64,000 bases of DNA from Rhizobium sp. CF122 (GCF_000282035.1 NZ_AKKA01000023.1:172494-236493), one strand, 5' to 3'. Positions 1 to 7,941 are shown, counted from the first letter of the stretch. The notes: generated by a model from the letters alone, not told the origin. A program made the numbers and translations.

Positions 1-225
1 TTCCTTGGAATAGAGGCCGGGAACATCTGCGTAACCCTGGCCCTGATGCGTAATGGCCGTTGCCTCAGTGACGATCAGCCCAGCCCCTGACCGCTGGCGG
101 TAGTATTCGACGTTGAGGTCGTTCGGAACGGCGCCCGGCGAGCGGTTACGCGTAAGCGGCGCCATCACGATGTGGTTCTTGATGGCAATATCGCCAACCG
201 TTGTCGGTTCGAAAAGCTTGCTCAT
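1..225 (-). CDS. Old Yellow Enzyme family NADH:flavin oxidoreductase (N-terminal part)
   Basis: This is the first 75 codons of a gene that runs off the left edge. The protein starts MSKLFEPTTVGDIAIKN and continues with the MAPLTRNR segment and a YYRQRSGAGLIVTEAT stretch, the classic beginning of FMN-dependent ene-reductases (NemA/XenB/alkene reductase type). Such enzymes reduce activated C=C bonds, nitro compounds or electrophiles with NAD(P)H in the cytoplasm; the substrate cannot be told from the sequence. The ATG is preceded by AGAAAGGA at good spacing. An ArsR-type repressor gene lies 227 bp upstream on the same strand, so control by that regulator is a reasonable inference. Catalytic residues further into the TIM barrel are outside the window. 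Confidence 0.9.
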   Translation of the reverse strand, partial: MSKLFEPTTVGDIAIKNHIVMAPLTRNRSPGAVPNDLNVEYYRQRSGAGLIVTEATAITHQGQGYADVPGLYSKE

Positions 226-452
226 GGGAGTCCTTTCTTAGGTGCTGGAAAATCACTCGGCCGTGGCGGACGCGCCTACCGTTCGACGGAGGGATAGGGG
301 AGGGTGGTTGTAACGCGCCCGATCAACGGAGGGGGCGCGCGAGTGGTGCGAGTTGCGCTAGAGCCCGTGTTGGAAAGCGGTCCGGTCGTTCTGCGTTCAA
401 CGTACCGAGCATGAGCGCGCTCAGGCAGTGCATCGCAAAGGCGAGCGGGCAC

Positions 453-746
453 CTACAGATCCTTCGAGAGTTGCTTCAAGAAAGCCGCGATGGTCTCCTC
501 GTTGCGTTTGTAGAAGATCCACTGGCCGATGCGTCTTGTCGTCACGAGGCCGGCGCGGCTCAAGGTCCCTAGATGTGCCGAGACGGTCGACTGCGAAAGG
601 CCGCAGCGCTCGAACTGGCTTGCGCATATGCCCATCTCAAGCGGGTGCTCCTGCGAGGAAAAATGCTCCTCGGGGTTCTTCAACCAGCTCAGGATCTCCA
701 TCCGTGTCGGGTGGGCTATCGCCTTCAGGATTTCGTCTTTTTCCAT
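453..746 (-). CDS. ArsR-family winged-helix transcriptional regulator
   Basis: A 97-residue single-domain protein with the ArsR/SmtB layout. It opens MEKDEILKAIAHPTRMEILSWL, has a recognition-helix segment CGLSQSTVSAHLGTLSRAGLV, then a beta-wing (TTRRIGQWIFYKRNEE) and a C-terminal helix. There is no ELCV(C/D)-type metal box, although two cysteines lie just before the recognition helix, so it may sense a redox or electrophile signal rather than a metal. That is inference. It sits upstream of and co-oriented with the Old Yellow Enzyme gene. ArsR plus ene-reductase pairs of this kind usually form a repressor-target unit. A promoter with an overlapping dyad lies just upstream (763-810). In Sinorhizobium meliloti, as I recall, an ArsR-like gene occupies the same place next to the AbcR sRNAs. 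Confidence 0.88.
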   Translation of the reverse strand: MEKDEILKAIAHPTRMEILSWLKNPEEHFSSQEHPLEMGICASQFERCGLSQSTVSAHLGTLSRAGLVTTRRIGQWIFYKRNEETIAAFLKQLSKDL

Positions 747-762
747 CGCCGCTCATCGAATT

Positions 763-810
763 ATAAATCGTCATTAGGCGATATATGGATTTGTCATTCT
801 CGATATGCAA
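763..810 (-). promoter_or_regulatory. arsR promoter with overlapping operator-like dyad
   Basis: On the minus strand a -35 TTGCAT (805-810) and a -10 CATATA (782-787) are separated by 17 bp, matching the rhizobial sigma-70 pattern. An inverted repeat, ATAAATCG at 763-770 and CGATATAT at 779-786 with one mismatch, covers the -10 element and the predicted start of transcription near 775. This is where an ArsR-type repressor would sit to regulate itself. Elements were read by eye. Confidence 0.55.
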
Positions 811-860
811 GTCACGACGGCGTGAATTGTTGCATTTCCCGGCCTGGCTAAATTTTGGGC

Positions 861-977
861 AAAAAAAGAGGGCCACCGAAAGATCGGGGCCCTTTAAAGG
901 TGTGAAGGTCAATAAACCTCCAGAGGGGAACAGCTAACGCGGTGGCACTGGGAGAGAAGCCACGAAATGCATCAGCT
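861..977 (-). ncRNA. AbcR-like trans-acting small RNA, copy 1 (alpha-r15 family)
   Basis: A minus-strand RNA of about 117 nt inferred from promoter to terminator. It starts AGCTGATGCA and carries the unpaired pyrimidine motif CTCCCAGTGCCACC and a second motif TTCCCCTCTGGAGG, both suited to masking Shine-Dalgarno sequences. It ends in a strong rho-independent terminator: an AGGGCC/GGCCCT stem (about 868-893) followed by seven T. A second copy with the same elements lies at 1077-1191. Two tandem sRNAs of 114-118 nt between an arsR-like gene and lsrB match the Hfq-dependent AbcR1/AbcR2 RNAs of Sinorhizobium, Agrobacterium and Brucella, which repress many ABC-transporter mRNAs. The family call rests on layout, length and anti-SD motifs, not on an alignment. 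Which copy is AbcR1 cannot be decided here. Confidence 0.85.
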
Positions 978-983
978 GAGTGG

Positions 984-1038
984 GATATGATGCTTTGAGA
1001 GGCAGATTTCAATGCATGTTTGCGCATGCCTGCTATGC
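984..1038 (-). promoter_or_regulatory. Promoter and upstream dyad of AbcR-like copy 1
   Basis: Minus-strand -35 TTGAAA (1007-1012) and -10 CATATC (984-989) with a 17-bp spacer place the start at 977. A dyad GCAT-N7-ATGC (1024-1038) lies at -47 to -61, a usual place for a LysR-type activator. The second copy has the same dyad at the same distance. Read by eye, with no experimental start mapped. Confidence 0.7.
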
Positions 1039-1076
1039 GTTGCACAATTTTCTGCTGCAGTGCGAAAAAATCGGGC

Positions 1077-1191
1077 AAAAAAAGAGGGCCACCGAAAGAT
1101 CGGGGCCCTTGTAGGTGTGAAGGTCAAAACCTCCAGAGGGGAACAGCTAATGCGGTGGAACTGGGAGGAAAAGCCACCGTGTGCATCAGCT
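1077..1191 (-). ncRNA. AbcR-like trans-acting small RNA, copy 2 (alpha-r15 family)
   Basis: The second tandem sRNA, about 115 nt on the minus strand. It shares with copy 1 the first ten bases AGCTGATGCA, the CTCCCAGT-CCACCGC anti-Shine-Dalgarno loop, the TTAGCTGTTCCCCTCTGGAGG block, a GACCTTCACACC segment and an identical terminator hairpin with seven T (1077-1083). It differs mainly between the 5' end and the first CTCCC motif. It has its own promoter, so the two RNAs can be expressed independently, as reported for AbcR1 and AbcR2 elsewhere. Target mRNAs cannot be inferred from this window alone. Confidence 0.85.
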
Positions 1192-1197
1192 GTAAGC

Positions 1198-1252
1198 GAT
1201 ATGGTGTTTTAATAAGCAGACGGCAACCCCAATTTATGCATGCCAGACATGC
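1198..1252 (-). promoter_or_regulatory. Promoter and upstream dyad of AbcR-like copy 2
   Basis: Minus-strand -35 TTGCCG (1221-1226), 17-bp spacer and -10 CATATC (1198-1203), giving a start at 1191. The dyad GCAT-N7-ATGC (1238-1252) again lies at exactly -47 to -61. Its poorer -35 than copy 1 suggests a stronger need for an activator. The likely candidate is the LsrB/VtlR-type regulator encoded directly upstream. Confidence 0.7.
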
Positions 1253-1287
1253 ATGCATTGCACGGCTTGTATTTCTGGGCCGAACAA

Positions 1288-2184
1288 CTAGAAGTTCCAG
1301 TTGCGCGCCTTGCTGACAATGAAGTCGCGGAATGCCTTCAGCTTCGCCGCATTCTTCATCTCGTCGGGATAGCAAAAGTAGGTGTCGAACGACGGCACGT
1401 CTGCGTTGATCGGCAGCTGGATGAGGCCAGGGTCGCGTCCGACGATGTAGTCGGGCATGCAGGCGATGCCCATTCCGAGCAGGCAGGCGCGCTTGATCGA
1501 GGTCTGGCTGTTGATCTGCAGGTGCGGGATGCGCTTGTTGTCGGACGAGCGTCCGGCGACTTCCAGCCAGTTGACGTCAAGCAGGTAGCTCGGTGCGGGT
1601 TCGCCGAATGTGATGATGCGATGGTTGTCGAGGTCTTCGACCGTCTGTGGCTCGCCATGGCGGTTGATGTAGGAGGGGGCCGCATAGACGTGCATGTGAA
1701 CGGTGAACAGCTTGCGCTGGATCAGATCGGATTGAACCGGTTGCCGCAGGCGGATGGCGCAATCCGCGTAGCGCATGTTGACGTCCACTTCCTCGTTGTC
1801 GAGGATCAGTTGGATCTGGACGTCCGGATAGAGCTGCATGAACTCCTGGATCTTGTCCGTCAGCCACCCCTGGCCGAGACCGACCGTGGTGGTGACGCGC
1901 AGTTTACCGGTCGGCGTTTCCGTCGTTTCGGTCAGCTGCATCTTCACCGTTTCCAGCTTCAGCAGCACGTCGTGAGCGGTCCGATAGAGCAGTTCACCCT
2001 GTTCCGTCAGGATCAGGCCGCGCGCATGGCGGTGGAAAAGCTTGGTGCCGACATCCTGCTCGAGCGCGCTGACCTGACGGCTGATCGCGGACTGGGACAG
2101 GTGCAGTTTATCCGCCGCATGCGTGAATGAACCCGCTTCGGCAGCTGCGTGAAAGATACGCAGCTTGTCCCAATCCAATGGCAT
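1288..2184 (-). CDS. lsrB: LysR-family regulator LsrB/VtlR
   Basis: A 298-residue LysR regulator. The N-terminal winged helix begins MPLDWDKLRIFHAAAEAGSF and contains LSQSAISRQVSALEQ, followed by a linker helix and a periplasmic-binding-protein-like sensor domain (about 90-298). Several cysteines in the sensor half (YADCAIR, IKRACLLG, GIACMPDY, FCYPDE) fit the redox-sensing role known for S. meliloti LsrB, which controls LPS genes, oxidative-stress responses and symbiosis. The Brucella and Agrobacterium orthologues (VtlR) activate an AbcR sRNA gene. The start at 2184 matches the family; an in-frame ATG at 2199 would add MRGGG. The gene is 23 bp after trxB on the same strand, most likely one operon, and lies just upstream of the two AbcR-like RNAs. 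Confidence 0.92.
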   Translation of the reverse strand: MPLDWDKLRIFHAAAEAGSFTHAADKLHLSQSAISRQVSALEQDVGTKLFHRHARGLILTEQGELLYRTAHDVLLKLETVKMQLTETTETPTGKLRVTTTVGLGQGWLTDKIQEFMQLYPDVQIQLILDNEEVDVNMRYADCAIRLRQPVQSDLIQRKLFTVHMHVYAAPSYINRHGEPQTVEDLDNHRIITFGEPAPSYLLDVNWLEVAGRSSDNKRIPHLQINSQTSIKRACLLGMGIACMPDYIVGRDPGLIQLPINADVPSFDTYFCYPDEMKNAAKLKAFRDFIVSKARNWNF

Positions 2185-2207
2185 TCCCCCACCCCTCATA
2201 GCCGATC

Positions 2208-3182
2208 CTACTCCGCGGCAACGGCGACGGGCATATGGCCCGTCAGATATCGTTCGGCTTCGAGAGCTGCCATGCATCCCAGACCGGCGGCGGTAATCGC
2301 CTGGCGGAACGTATCGTCGGTCACGTCACCGGCGGCATAAACCCCCTCCAGGCTGGTTGCCGTCGAATCCGGCGCGGTCCAGAGATAGCCGTTGTCCTTC
2401 AGCTTCAGCTTACCCTTGAAAAGCTCGGTCGCCGGCGCGTGGCCGATCGCAACAAAGACGCCGTCAACAGCGACCTCGGCAATCGCACCGGTGCGGGTGT
2501 CACGCAGGCGGGCGCCTGTAACGGACGGCGGCATCGGCGGCTTGGCCGGCGTGCCGGTGATCTCGGCAACCTCGGTGTTCCAGAGCACTTTGATATTCTC
2601 CTTCGAGAACAGGCGTTCCTGCAGGATTTTTTCCGAACGGAAGCTGTCGCGACGATGCACGACCGTCACCGACTTCGCGATGTTGGAGAGATAGAGGGCT
2701 TCCTCGACGGCGCTGTTGCCACCGCCAACGACGATCACATCCTTGTTTCGGTAGAAGAAGCCGTCGCAGGTCGCACAGGCCGAGACGCCGAAGCCCTGGA
2801 AATGCTGCTCGCTTTCGATGCCCAGCCACTTCGCCTTGGCGCCGGTTGCGATGATCAGCGTATCGGCCGTCCAGACCTGGCCGCTATCCGTGCGCGCCAC
2901 GAAAGGGCGCTGGTTCATTTCGACTTCGGTGACGATGTCGTTGACGATTTCTGCGCCGACATGCTTTGCCTGCTGCAGCATCTGGTCCATCAGCCATGGC
3001 CCCTGGATGGGATCGGCAAAGCCTGGATAATTCTCCACGTCAGTCGTGATCATCAGCTGTCCGCCTTGCTCCATCCCGGCGATCAGCACAGGCTTCAGCA
3101 TTGCACGGGCTGCATAGACGGCAGCCGTGTAGCCGGCGGGGCCGGAGCCGATAATGAGCACCTTGGTATGGCGGGCGGACAT
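2208..3182 (-). CDS. trxB: Thioredoxin-disulfide reductase
   Basis: A cytoplasmic flavoenzyme of 324 residues that reduces oxidised thioredoxin with NADPH. It has the FAD-binding GSGPAG motif near residue 12, the redox-active CATC at 136-139, a second nucleotide-binding site (VVGGGNSAVEEA) in the NADPH domain, and the terminal GDVTD FAD motif followed by a QAITAAGLGC-type stretch. Length and motif order are normal for bacterial TrxB. An ATG two codons upstream (3188) is in frame, but AAAAGGAA lies too close to it and at good distance from 3182, so MSARHTKVLIIG is preferred. It forms an apparent operon with lsrB and is divergent from lrp. Confidence 0.97.
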   Translation of the reverse strand: MSARHTKVLIIGSGPAGYTAAVYAARAMLKPVLIAGMEQGGQLMITTDVENYPGFADPIQGPWLMDQMLQQAKHVGAEIVNDIVTEVEMNQRPFVARTDSGQVWTADTLIIATGAKAKWLGIESEQHFQGFGVSACATCDGFFYRNKDVIVVGGGNSAVEEALYLSNIAKSVTVVHRRDSFRSEKILQERLFSKENIKVLWNTEVAEITGTPAKPPMPPSVTGARLRDTRTGAIAEVAVDGVFVAIGHAPATELFKGKLKLKDNGYLWTAPDSTATSLEGVYAAGDVTDDTFRQAITAAGLGCMAALEAERYLTGHMPVAVAAE

Positions 3183-3409
3183 GGGCATTTCCTTTTCGAC
3201 TGTCGGGAGCGGCGGCTAAAAAGCGAATAGGGCCGTTTCCATTCGCCATTTATGAACGTCCAGTGCTTTTATTCAAGGGCAGCCTTGCGTTACCAACAAG
3301 GCTTTGTCGACACACTGTGTAACAATCCATCGCTTAGGTGAAACTTTCTTGCGTATTGCGCCGCTTTATATAGAAGCTGGCAGCCACGAATTAAAGGAAG
3401 GACAGGATC

Positions 3410-3877
3410 GTGCTTCGCGCCGAACTCGATGCCATCGATATAAAGATATTGCGTGAGCTGCAGGCGGACGGCCGCATGACCAATGTCGAGCTTGCCGACC
3501 GCGTCGGCATTTCGGCGCCACCTTGCCTGCGCCGCGTGCGAAAGCTCGAAGAGACTGGCGTCATCGAAGGCTACCATGCGATGCTGAATAGCCCGAAGCT
3601 CGGCTTCGATCTTGTCGCCTTCTGCATGGTCGGCCTCAAGCATCAGTCGGAAGCCAATCTCAAGGCGTTCGCCGCCGCGACGGCGCAGTGGCCGCTGGTT
3701 CGTCAGGCCTGGATGGTTTCCGGAGACAGCGACTTCCTCCTGCATTGTGTTGCAGAGAACCTCACAGGGTTCCAGGACTTCGTCATCGAGGTGCTGACGG
3801 CGAACGAGCACGTGGATACGGTGCGCACGATGCTGACAATCCGGCAGGTCAAACGCGTGGGTCTGGTCGAAGTCTGA
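3410..3877 (+). CDS. lrp: Lrp/AsnC-family transcriptional regulator
   Basis: A 155-residue regulator with the standard two-part Lrp fold. An N-terminal helix-turn-helix (LDAIDIKILRELQADGR, then VELADRVGISAPPCLRRVRKLEETGVI) is followed by a RAM ligand-binding domain with the GDSDFLLH motif. It starts with GTG behind a good AAAGGAAGGA site. In S. meliloti an lrp gene closes the greA-lpsB-lpsE-lpsD-lpsC-lrp cluster in the same order as here, so the symbol is used positionally. Whether it senses leucine or another amino acid, and whether it controls the lps genes, cannot be seen. AT-rich sequence ending in TATATA lies about 40 bp upstream and may be part of its promoter. Confidence 0.9.
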   Translation: MLRAELDAIDIKILRELQADGRMTNVELADRVGISAPPCLRRVRKLEETGVIEGYHAMLNSPKLGFDLVAFCMVGLKHQSEANLKAFAAATAQWPLVRQAWMVSGDSDFLLHCVAENLTGFQDFVIEVLTANEHVDTVRTMLTIRQVKRVGLVEV

Positions 3878-3979
3878 GCGGCCAACGAGCAAGCGATGCT
3901 CTATGAATGGAACGGCTTATGCCTTAAGGAAGGCGCTTTGCTAGCCGTTCGTCGCGGATGAAGATACGAAGATCATTCC

Positions 3980-4789
3980 ATGACCAAATTGCCCATTTCC
4001 GCGTTCATCATTTGCCTGAACGAAGAAACGTATCTCGGCAATTGCATCGAGAGTTTGGATAGGTGCGCGGAGATTGTTGTGGTCGATTCCGGTTCGACGG
4101 ATGGCACGGTCGCTCTGTTGCAGTCTTACATCGACCGGGGATGGCCGATCCGGCTGTTTCACGAGAAGTGGCGTGGTTATGCCGGGCAGAAGCAATTCGC
4201 GCTCGATCGGTGCACTCAGCCATGGCGCTTGAATGTCGATGCTGATGAGCGGCTCGATGCGTCCCTGCGAAAGCTTCTGCCGGAGCTGATTGCCGCTTCA
4301 GAGGATATTGTCGGATGGCGCGTGGCGCGTCGTCCCTACCTCATCGGTTACGGATACACGCCTGAATATGTTCACGAGAGAAAGAATCTACGGCTCATCC
4401 GCAAGGGCAGAGGTGCCTATGATCTCGCGCAAGCCGTTCATGAAGGTATCGTGCCGACCGGGCGTGTGGAGGATGCGAAGACAGGCAGCCTCCTTCACTA
4501 CAGGCCACTGGTCATCGATGAACAAATCCTGAAAGAAAACAAATACTCGACCCTGAAGGCTGACCAGCACTTCGGCCTGGGCGAGAAGACGACGTTCGTC
4601 AGGCTTCTTTTCAGTCCGCCAATTTATTTCCTACGGCTGTATTTCCACAACGGTTTATGGCGCTGTGGGCCGTCGGGCTTTATCGAGGCTATGACCGGCG
4701 CTGTGTACGCCTTTCTCACCCAGGCGAAGCTGTATCAACGTCAGGTTGCAGAGGGGCACCCAAGCTTTGATGACGCAGGAAGACATTAA
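3980..4789 (+). CDS. lpsC: LPS core glycosyltransferase, GT2 family (LpsC)
   Basis: A 269-residue family-2 glycosyltransferase of the WaaE/KdtX type. It begins with the nucleotide-sugar fold (ISAFIICLNEETYLGNCIESL, VVDSGSTDGT), has a DAD metal-binding motif in NVDADERLD, and a conserved YTPEYVHERKNLRLIRKG segment. It probably transfers a hexose to the inner LPS core at the inner face of the cytoplasmic membrane. It is the first of three co-directional glycosyltransferase genes (12 bp before lpsD) next to lrp, the order described for the S. meliloti LPS core cluster. The upstream Shine-Dalgarno is weak. The sugar and linkage are not deducible. Confidence 0.88.
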   Translation: MTKLPISAFIICLNEETYLGNCIESLDRCAEIVVVDSGSTDGTVALLQSYIDRGWPIRLFHEKWRGYAGQKQFALDRCTQPWRLNVDADERLDASLRKLLPELIAASEDIVGWRVARRPYLIGYGYTPEYVHERKNLRLIRKGRGAYDLAQAVHEGIVPTGRVEDAKTGSLLHYRPLVIDEQILKENKYSTLKADQHFGLGEKTTFVRLLFSPPIYFLRLYFHNGLWRCGPSGFIEAMTGAVYAFLTQAKLYQRQVAEGHPSFDDAGRH

Positions 4790-4801
4790 GGTCCAATCGC
4801 G

Positions 4802-5833
4802 ATGAAGGTGATGCATATTCATTTTGGCAAGGAGGGCGGAGCGGAGCGCTTCTTTGTCAACCTCGTCAATGCGCTCCACGACCGCGGGATCGAGCAGCGC
4901 GCGCTCATTCGGCCCGATCGCAGTTGGCGCAAGGACATAGAAAAATGCGGCGAGGTTTACGAGGGTACATTCCGGCGCATTTCGCTCTCGCGTTTTGTCT
5001 TGTCGGCGCGCATGCGCGCCATCCTGAATGAATTTCAGCCTGATGTGATCATGTCGTGGCAATTGCGCGCGAGCCGCTTCATGCCGCGCTACAAGAACGC
5101 TCGGCGCATTTCGCGGCTCGGAGACTATCCAGAACACCTCGGCTACTATCGCAATTCCGAAACGCTCATCTGCATCACGCCTGATATTGCCAGGCGAGTC
5201 CGCGAACTTGGTTGGACGCGTGGCGTCGAGGTGATTGCCAACTTTACGCGTTCCGCTCCCAGTGAGCCGATCGCCAGGCAAGCGCTGCAGACGCCCGCGG
5301 ACGCTTTCGTTGTGATCGGCATGGGGCGCTTCGTAAAGCGGAAGGGCTTCGACGTTCTTATAAAGGCGATTGCAAGAACGCAGGGCGCGTTCCTGTGGTT
5401 GTTGGGCGACGGACCGGAGCGGGAGAACCTTGAAAAACTCACCGACGATCTCGGCCTGCGAGACCGCGTGCGGTTTGCTGGGTGGCAGACCAACGCCTAT
5501 GCCTATCTTGCCTCCGCGGATGTCTTTACGGTCACCTCGCTTCACGAACCGCTTGGCAATGTGTGTCTCGAGGGCTGGGGGGCAGGGAAACCGACCATCG
5601 GCTCTCGCGCCGAGGGGCCGAGCTGGGTGATGACCGATGGCAAGGATGCGTTGATGGTCGATTGCGGCGACGTCGAGGGGCTTGCCGGTGCGATCGCGCG
5701 TATTCGCGACGAGCCGGCCTTGCGCACCTCGTTGATCGAAGGCGGCCAAGACACGCTCATGAACCGGTTCTCCGAGGATGCGATCACGCAAGCCTACATC
5801 CGCTTGTTTGAAACCGGGAAAAGCGAACCGTGA
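4802..5833 (+). CDS. lpsD: LPS core glycosyltransferase, GT4 family (LpsD)
   Basis: A 343-residue GT-B glycosyltransferase. The acceptor half begins MKVMHIHFGKEGGAERFFVNLVNAL. The nucleotide-sugar half has MGRFVKRKGFDVLI, the GDGPERENLE segment and an E-x7-E-like signature (HEPLGNVCLEGWGAGKP). It is clearly a tandem duplicate of the following gene: the first 30 residues and many internal blocks (SRLGDYP, RELGWTRG, SEDAI) are shared. The two genes overlap by 4 bp, so they are translationally coupled. Cytoplasmic, acting on lipid A-core. The donor sugar is unknown. Gene name by position and order relative to S. meliloti. Confidence 0.88.
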   Translation: MKVMHIHFGKEGGAERFFVNLVNALHDRGIEQRALIRPDRSWRKDIEKCGEVYEGTFRRISLSRFVLSARMRAILNEFQPDVIMSWQLRASRFMPRYKNARRISRLGDYPEHLGYYRNSETLICITPDIARRVRELGWTRGVEVIANFTRSAPSEPIARQALQTPADAFVVIGMGRFVKRKGFDVLIKAIARTQGAFLWLLGDGPERENLEKLTDDLGLRDRVRFAGWQTNAYAYLASADVFTVTSLHEPLGNVCLEGWGAGKPTIGSRAEGPSWVMTDGKDALMVDCGDVEGLAGAIARIRDEPALRTSLIEGGQDTLMNRFSEDAITQAYIRLFETGKSEP

Positions 5834-6876
5834 GGGTGATGCATTTTCATTTTGGCAAGGATGGGGGAGCCGAGCGGTTCTTCGTGCATCTTGTCAATGC
5901 TTTGGCCCGGCGTAATGTCGAGCAGAGCGCAATCATCCGACCCAACCGGATATGGCGCAAGGACATGCCGGCCTCGGTCCGGATATCCGAAAGCAACTTC
6001 CGCAATCTCTCCCTTGATCGAATCCTGCTGCCGCTGAGAGTTGCAATCAATGCCCGGTTGGCAAGACCGGATGCGATCATGGCCTGGGCACCTCGCGCGA
6101 GCGAGCTGATGCCCAACTACAAAGGATGCATCAAGATCTCCAGGCTCGGGGACTATCCGACCAATCTGAGGTACTTCGAAAATTCCGACATTCTCGTGTG
6201 CAATACGCCCGGCATCGCCGAACATGTGCGCGAGCTGGGTTGGACGCGGGGCATAGAAGTGATCTCGAACTTCACGAGCACCGGACGGGTTGCCCCGATC
6301 GAGCGTGCAGCGTTCGACACACCAGCGGATGCGCCTGTTGTGATGTCGATGGGCCGTTTTGTGCCGCGCAAGGAGTTTGCGCTGCTGACAGCGGCGGTTG
6401 CGAAGATTCCCGGCGTCTATTTGTGGCTCGCCGGCGAAGGCGAGGAGATGGAGAACGTCAAGAAGGTCGCGGCGGATCTTGGTGTGACGGACAGGGTGCG
6501 GTTTCTCGGTTGGCAGAAGGATACGCGGCCATTCGTGGCGGCTGCCGATATTTTTGTCATGCCATCAAACCACGAGCCGCTTGGCAATGTCATTCTGGAG
6601 GCATGGGCGCAGAGCAAGCCGGTCGTTTCCAGCCGCTCCGAAGGCCCCTCGTGGTTCATGCGGGATGGCGACAACGGGCTGCTGGTTGAAATCGGCGATA
6701 CCGACGGTTTTGCGCAAGCCATCGAGCGGCTGATCAACAACCCGGCCCTTGCTGAAAAGGTTACCGCGGGCGGTCGCGAGACGCTGATGAAGCAGTTCTC
6801 CGAAGACGCGATTGCCAATGCCTATCTTGAGCTCTTCAAGCGCAAACCTGATGCTGTCGCCTACACCGACCGGTAG
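5830..6876 (+). CDS. lpsE: LPS core glycosyltransferase, GT4 family (LpsE)
   Basis: A 348-residue paralogue of the preceding gene. It starts with GTG inside the stop codon of lpsD; the protein reads MRVMHFHFGKDGGAERFFVHLVNAL, aligned residue for residue with LpsD, which supports this start over the ATG at 5839. It has the same GT-B features: MGRFVPRKEFALL, GEGEEMENVK, and HEPLGNVILEAWAQSKP as the donor-site signature. Duplication followed by divergence suggests consecutive transfer steps in the same core region. The 3' end overlaps the convergent lpsB gene by 16 bp. Confidence 0.88.
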   Translation: MRVMHFHFGKDGGAERFFVHLVNALARRNVEQSAIIRPNRIWRKDMPASVRISESNFRNLSLDRILLPLRVAINARLARPDAIMAWAPRASELMPNYKGCIKISRLGDYPTNLRYFENSDILVCNTPGIAEHVRELGWTRGIEVISNFTSTGRVAPIERAAFDTPADAPVVMSMGRFVPRKEFALLTAAVAKIPGVYLWLAGEGEEMENVKKVAADLGVTDRVRFLGWQKDTRPFVAAADIFVMPSNHEPLGNVILEAWAQSKPVVSSRSEGPSWFMRDGDNGLLVEIGDTDGFAQAIERLINNPALAEKVTAGGRETLMKQFSEDAIANAYLELFKRKPDAVAYTDR

Positions 6877-7934
6877 ACGGCGCTGAGCTTGCGCGCTTCC
6901 CCTTCAATACTGAAGGCATTCATCACATGGGTGCGCGCGCGAACCGATGCGAGCTGTCGGCGGCTTTCGTCGTCCATGAAGAGACCGCAAGATTGAACCA
7001 TTGCATCGAGATCGTCGCGCGGGACAATGGCGCCGGTTTCCTTGTCGCCGGTCACTAGCAATTCCGCAAACGCACCGACGTCAGTGGCGACCACGGGGAC
7101 AGCGCTTGCCATTGCTTCGAGCGGCGTCAGGCCAAAACCTTCCCAACGCTGCGGAGCGATGAAGAGATCGAGCGTACGATACCAGTCGTTGATATTGGTG
7201 TGCTCACCGACAAAGAGAATGCGATCGGTCAAGCTGGCGGCAGCGACGCGCGCCTTCAGTTCCTTCTCGAACTCGACGTGCTGGGCGGTTGCGCGCCCGG
7301 CAATAATGGCGATCCAGTCCGGTCGAGTTGGCAGCAGGCGGATCATGCTATCGACGAAAAGGTCCGTGCCCTTTTGGTGGCGAACCCGGCCAAAGCAGCC
7401 GGCGATCTTCATCGTCGCGTTGAGACCAAGCATCTGTTTGGCTATTGCCTTGTCATCTGCCGGAGAGAAGCGAGCCGTGTCTATTCCGTGCAGAACAACG
7501 GTGTTCGGCACTTCGAGATAGTCGGCCGTTTTGCCGCTTGTTGCGATCACGGCGTCCATTTTCGAAATCAGCCATTTCGTCCAGCCCGTGTGGCGGCGCT
7601 GAGAAGCCGAGGTGAAGACGATCTTCAACGGCATGCGCAAGACATCGCGCATCAAAATGGCCGGAAACATCTCGATGTTGCGGCGAGCGTGCCATATGCG
7701 GAAAGGCAGGCCGCGGGGCGTACGCCAAAGCTTCGGCAGATCACGAAAGCGAATGTGCGGCAAAGATGCCGGAAGACCCGGTCCGAGAGCCGCAATCTTC
7801 TCGCCGAGTGCACGCTGGACCGGGATCAACTGAATGATGGTCGAGGTGACGCCGGAGAGCCGTTTCTTGAAGTTCGGCGCAATAATCTCGACGTCACGGA
7901 TATTGACGATAGCCGGTTGGCCGCGACCTTCCAC
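6861..7934 (-). CDS. lpsB: LPS core mannosyltransferase-like GT4 glycosyltransferase (LpsB)
   Basis: A 357-residue GT-B glycosyltransferase. Features in order: an N-terminal acceptor domain (VEIIAPNFKKRLSGVTSTIIQL), the GCFGRVRHQKGTDLFV donor-binding segment, and the E-x7-E signature in RWEGFGLTPLEAMASAVPVVATDVGA. LpsB of S. meliloti (about 351 residues) is a broad-range mannosyltransferase of the LPS core, essential for effective symbiosis, and is followed by greA as here. The start is a GTG just 7 bp after the greA stop; no in-frame ATG occurs in the next 90 codons, so this start or another non-ATG codon must be used. It is probably co-transcribed with greA and converges on lpsE. Confidence 0.88.
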   Translation of the reverse strand: MEGRGQPAIVNIRDVEIIAPNFKKRLSGVTSTIIQLIPVQRALGEKIAALGPGLPASLPHIRFRDLPKLWRTPRGLPFRIWHARRNIEMFPAILMRDVLRMPLKIVFTSASQRRHTGWTKWLISKMDAVIATSGKTADYLEVPNTVVLHGIDTARFSPADDKAIAKQMLGLNATMKIAGCFGRVRHQKGTDLFVDSMIRLLPTRPDWIAIIAGRATAQHVEFEKELKARVAAASLTDRILFVGEHTNINDWYRTLDLFIAPQRWEGFGLTPLEAMASAVPVVATDVGAFAELLVTGDKETGAIVPRDDLDAMVQSCGLFMDDESRRQLASVRARTHVMNAFSIEGEARKLSAVYRSV

Positions 7935-7941
7935 GGGTTAA

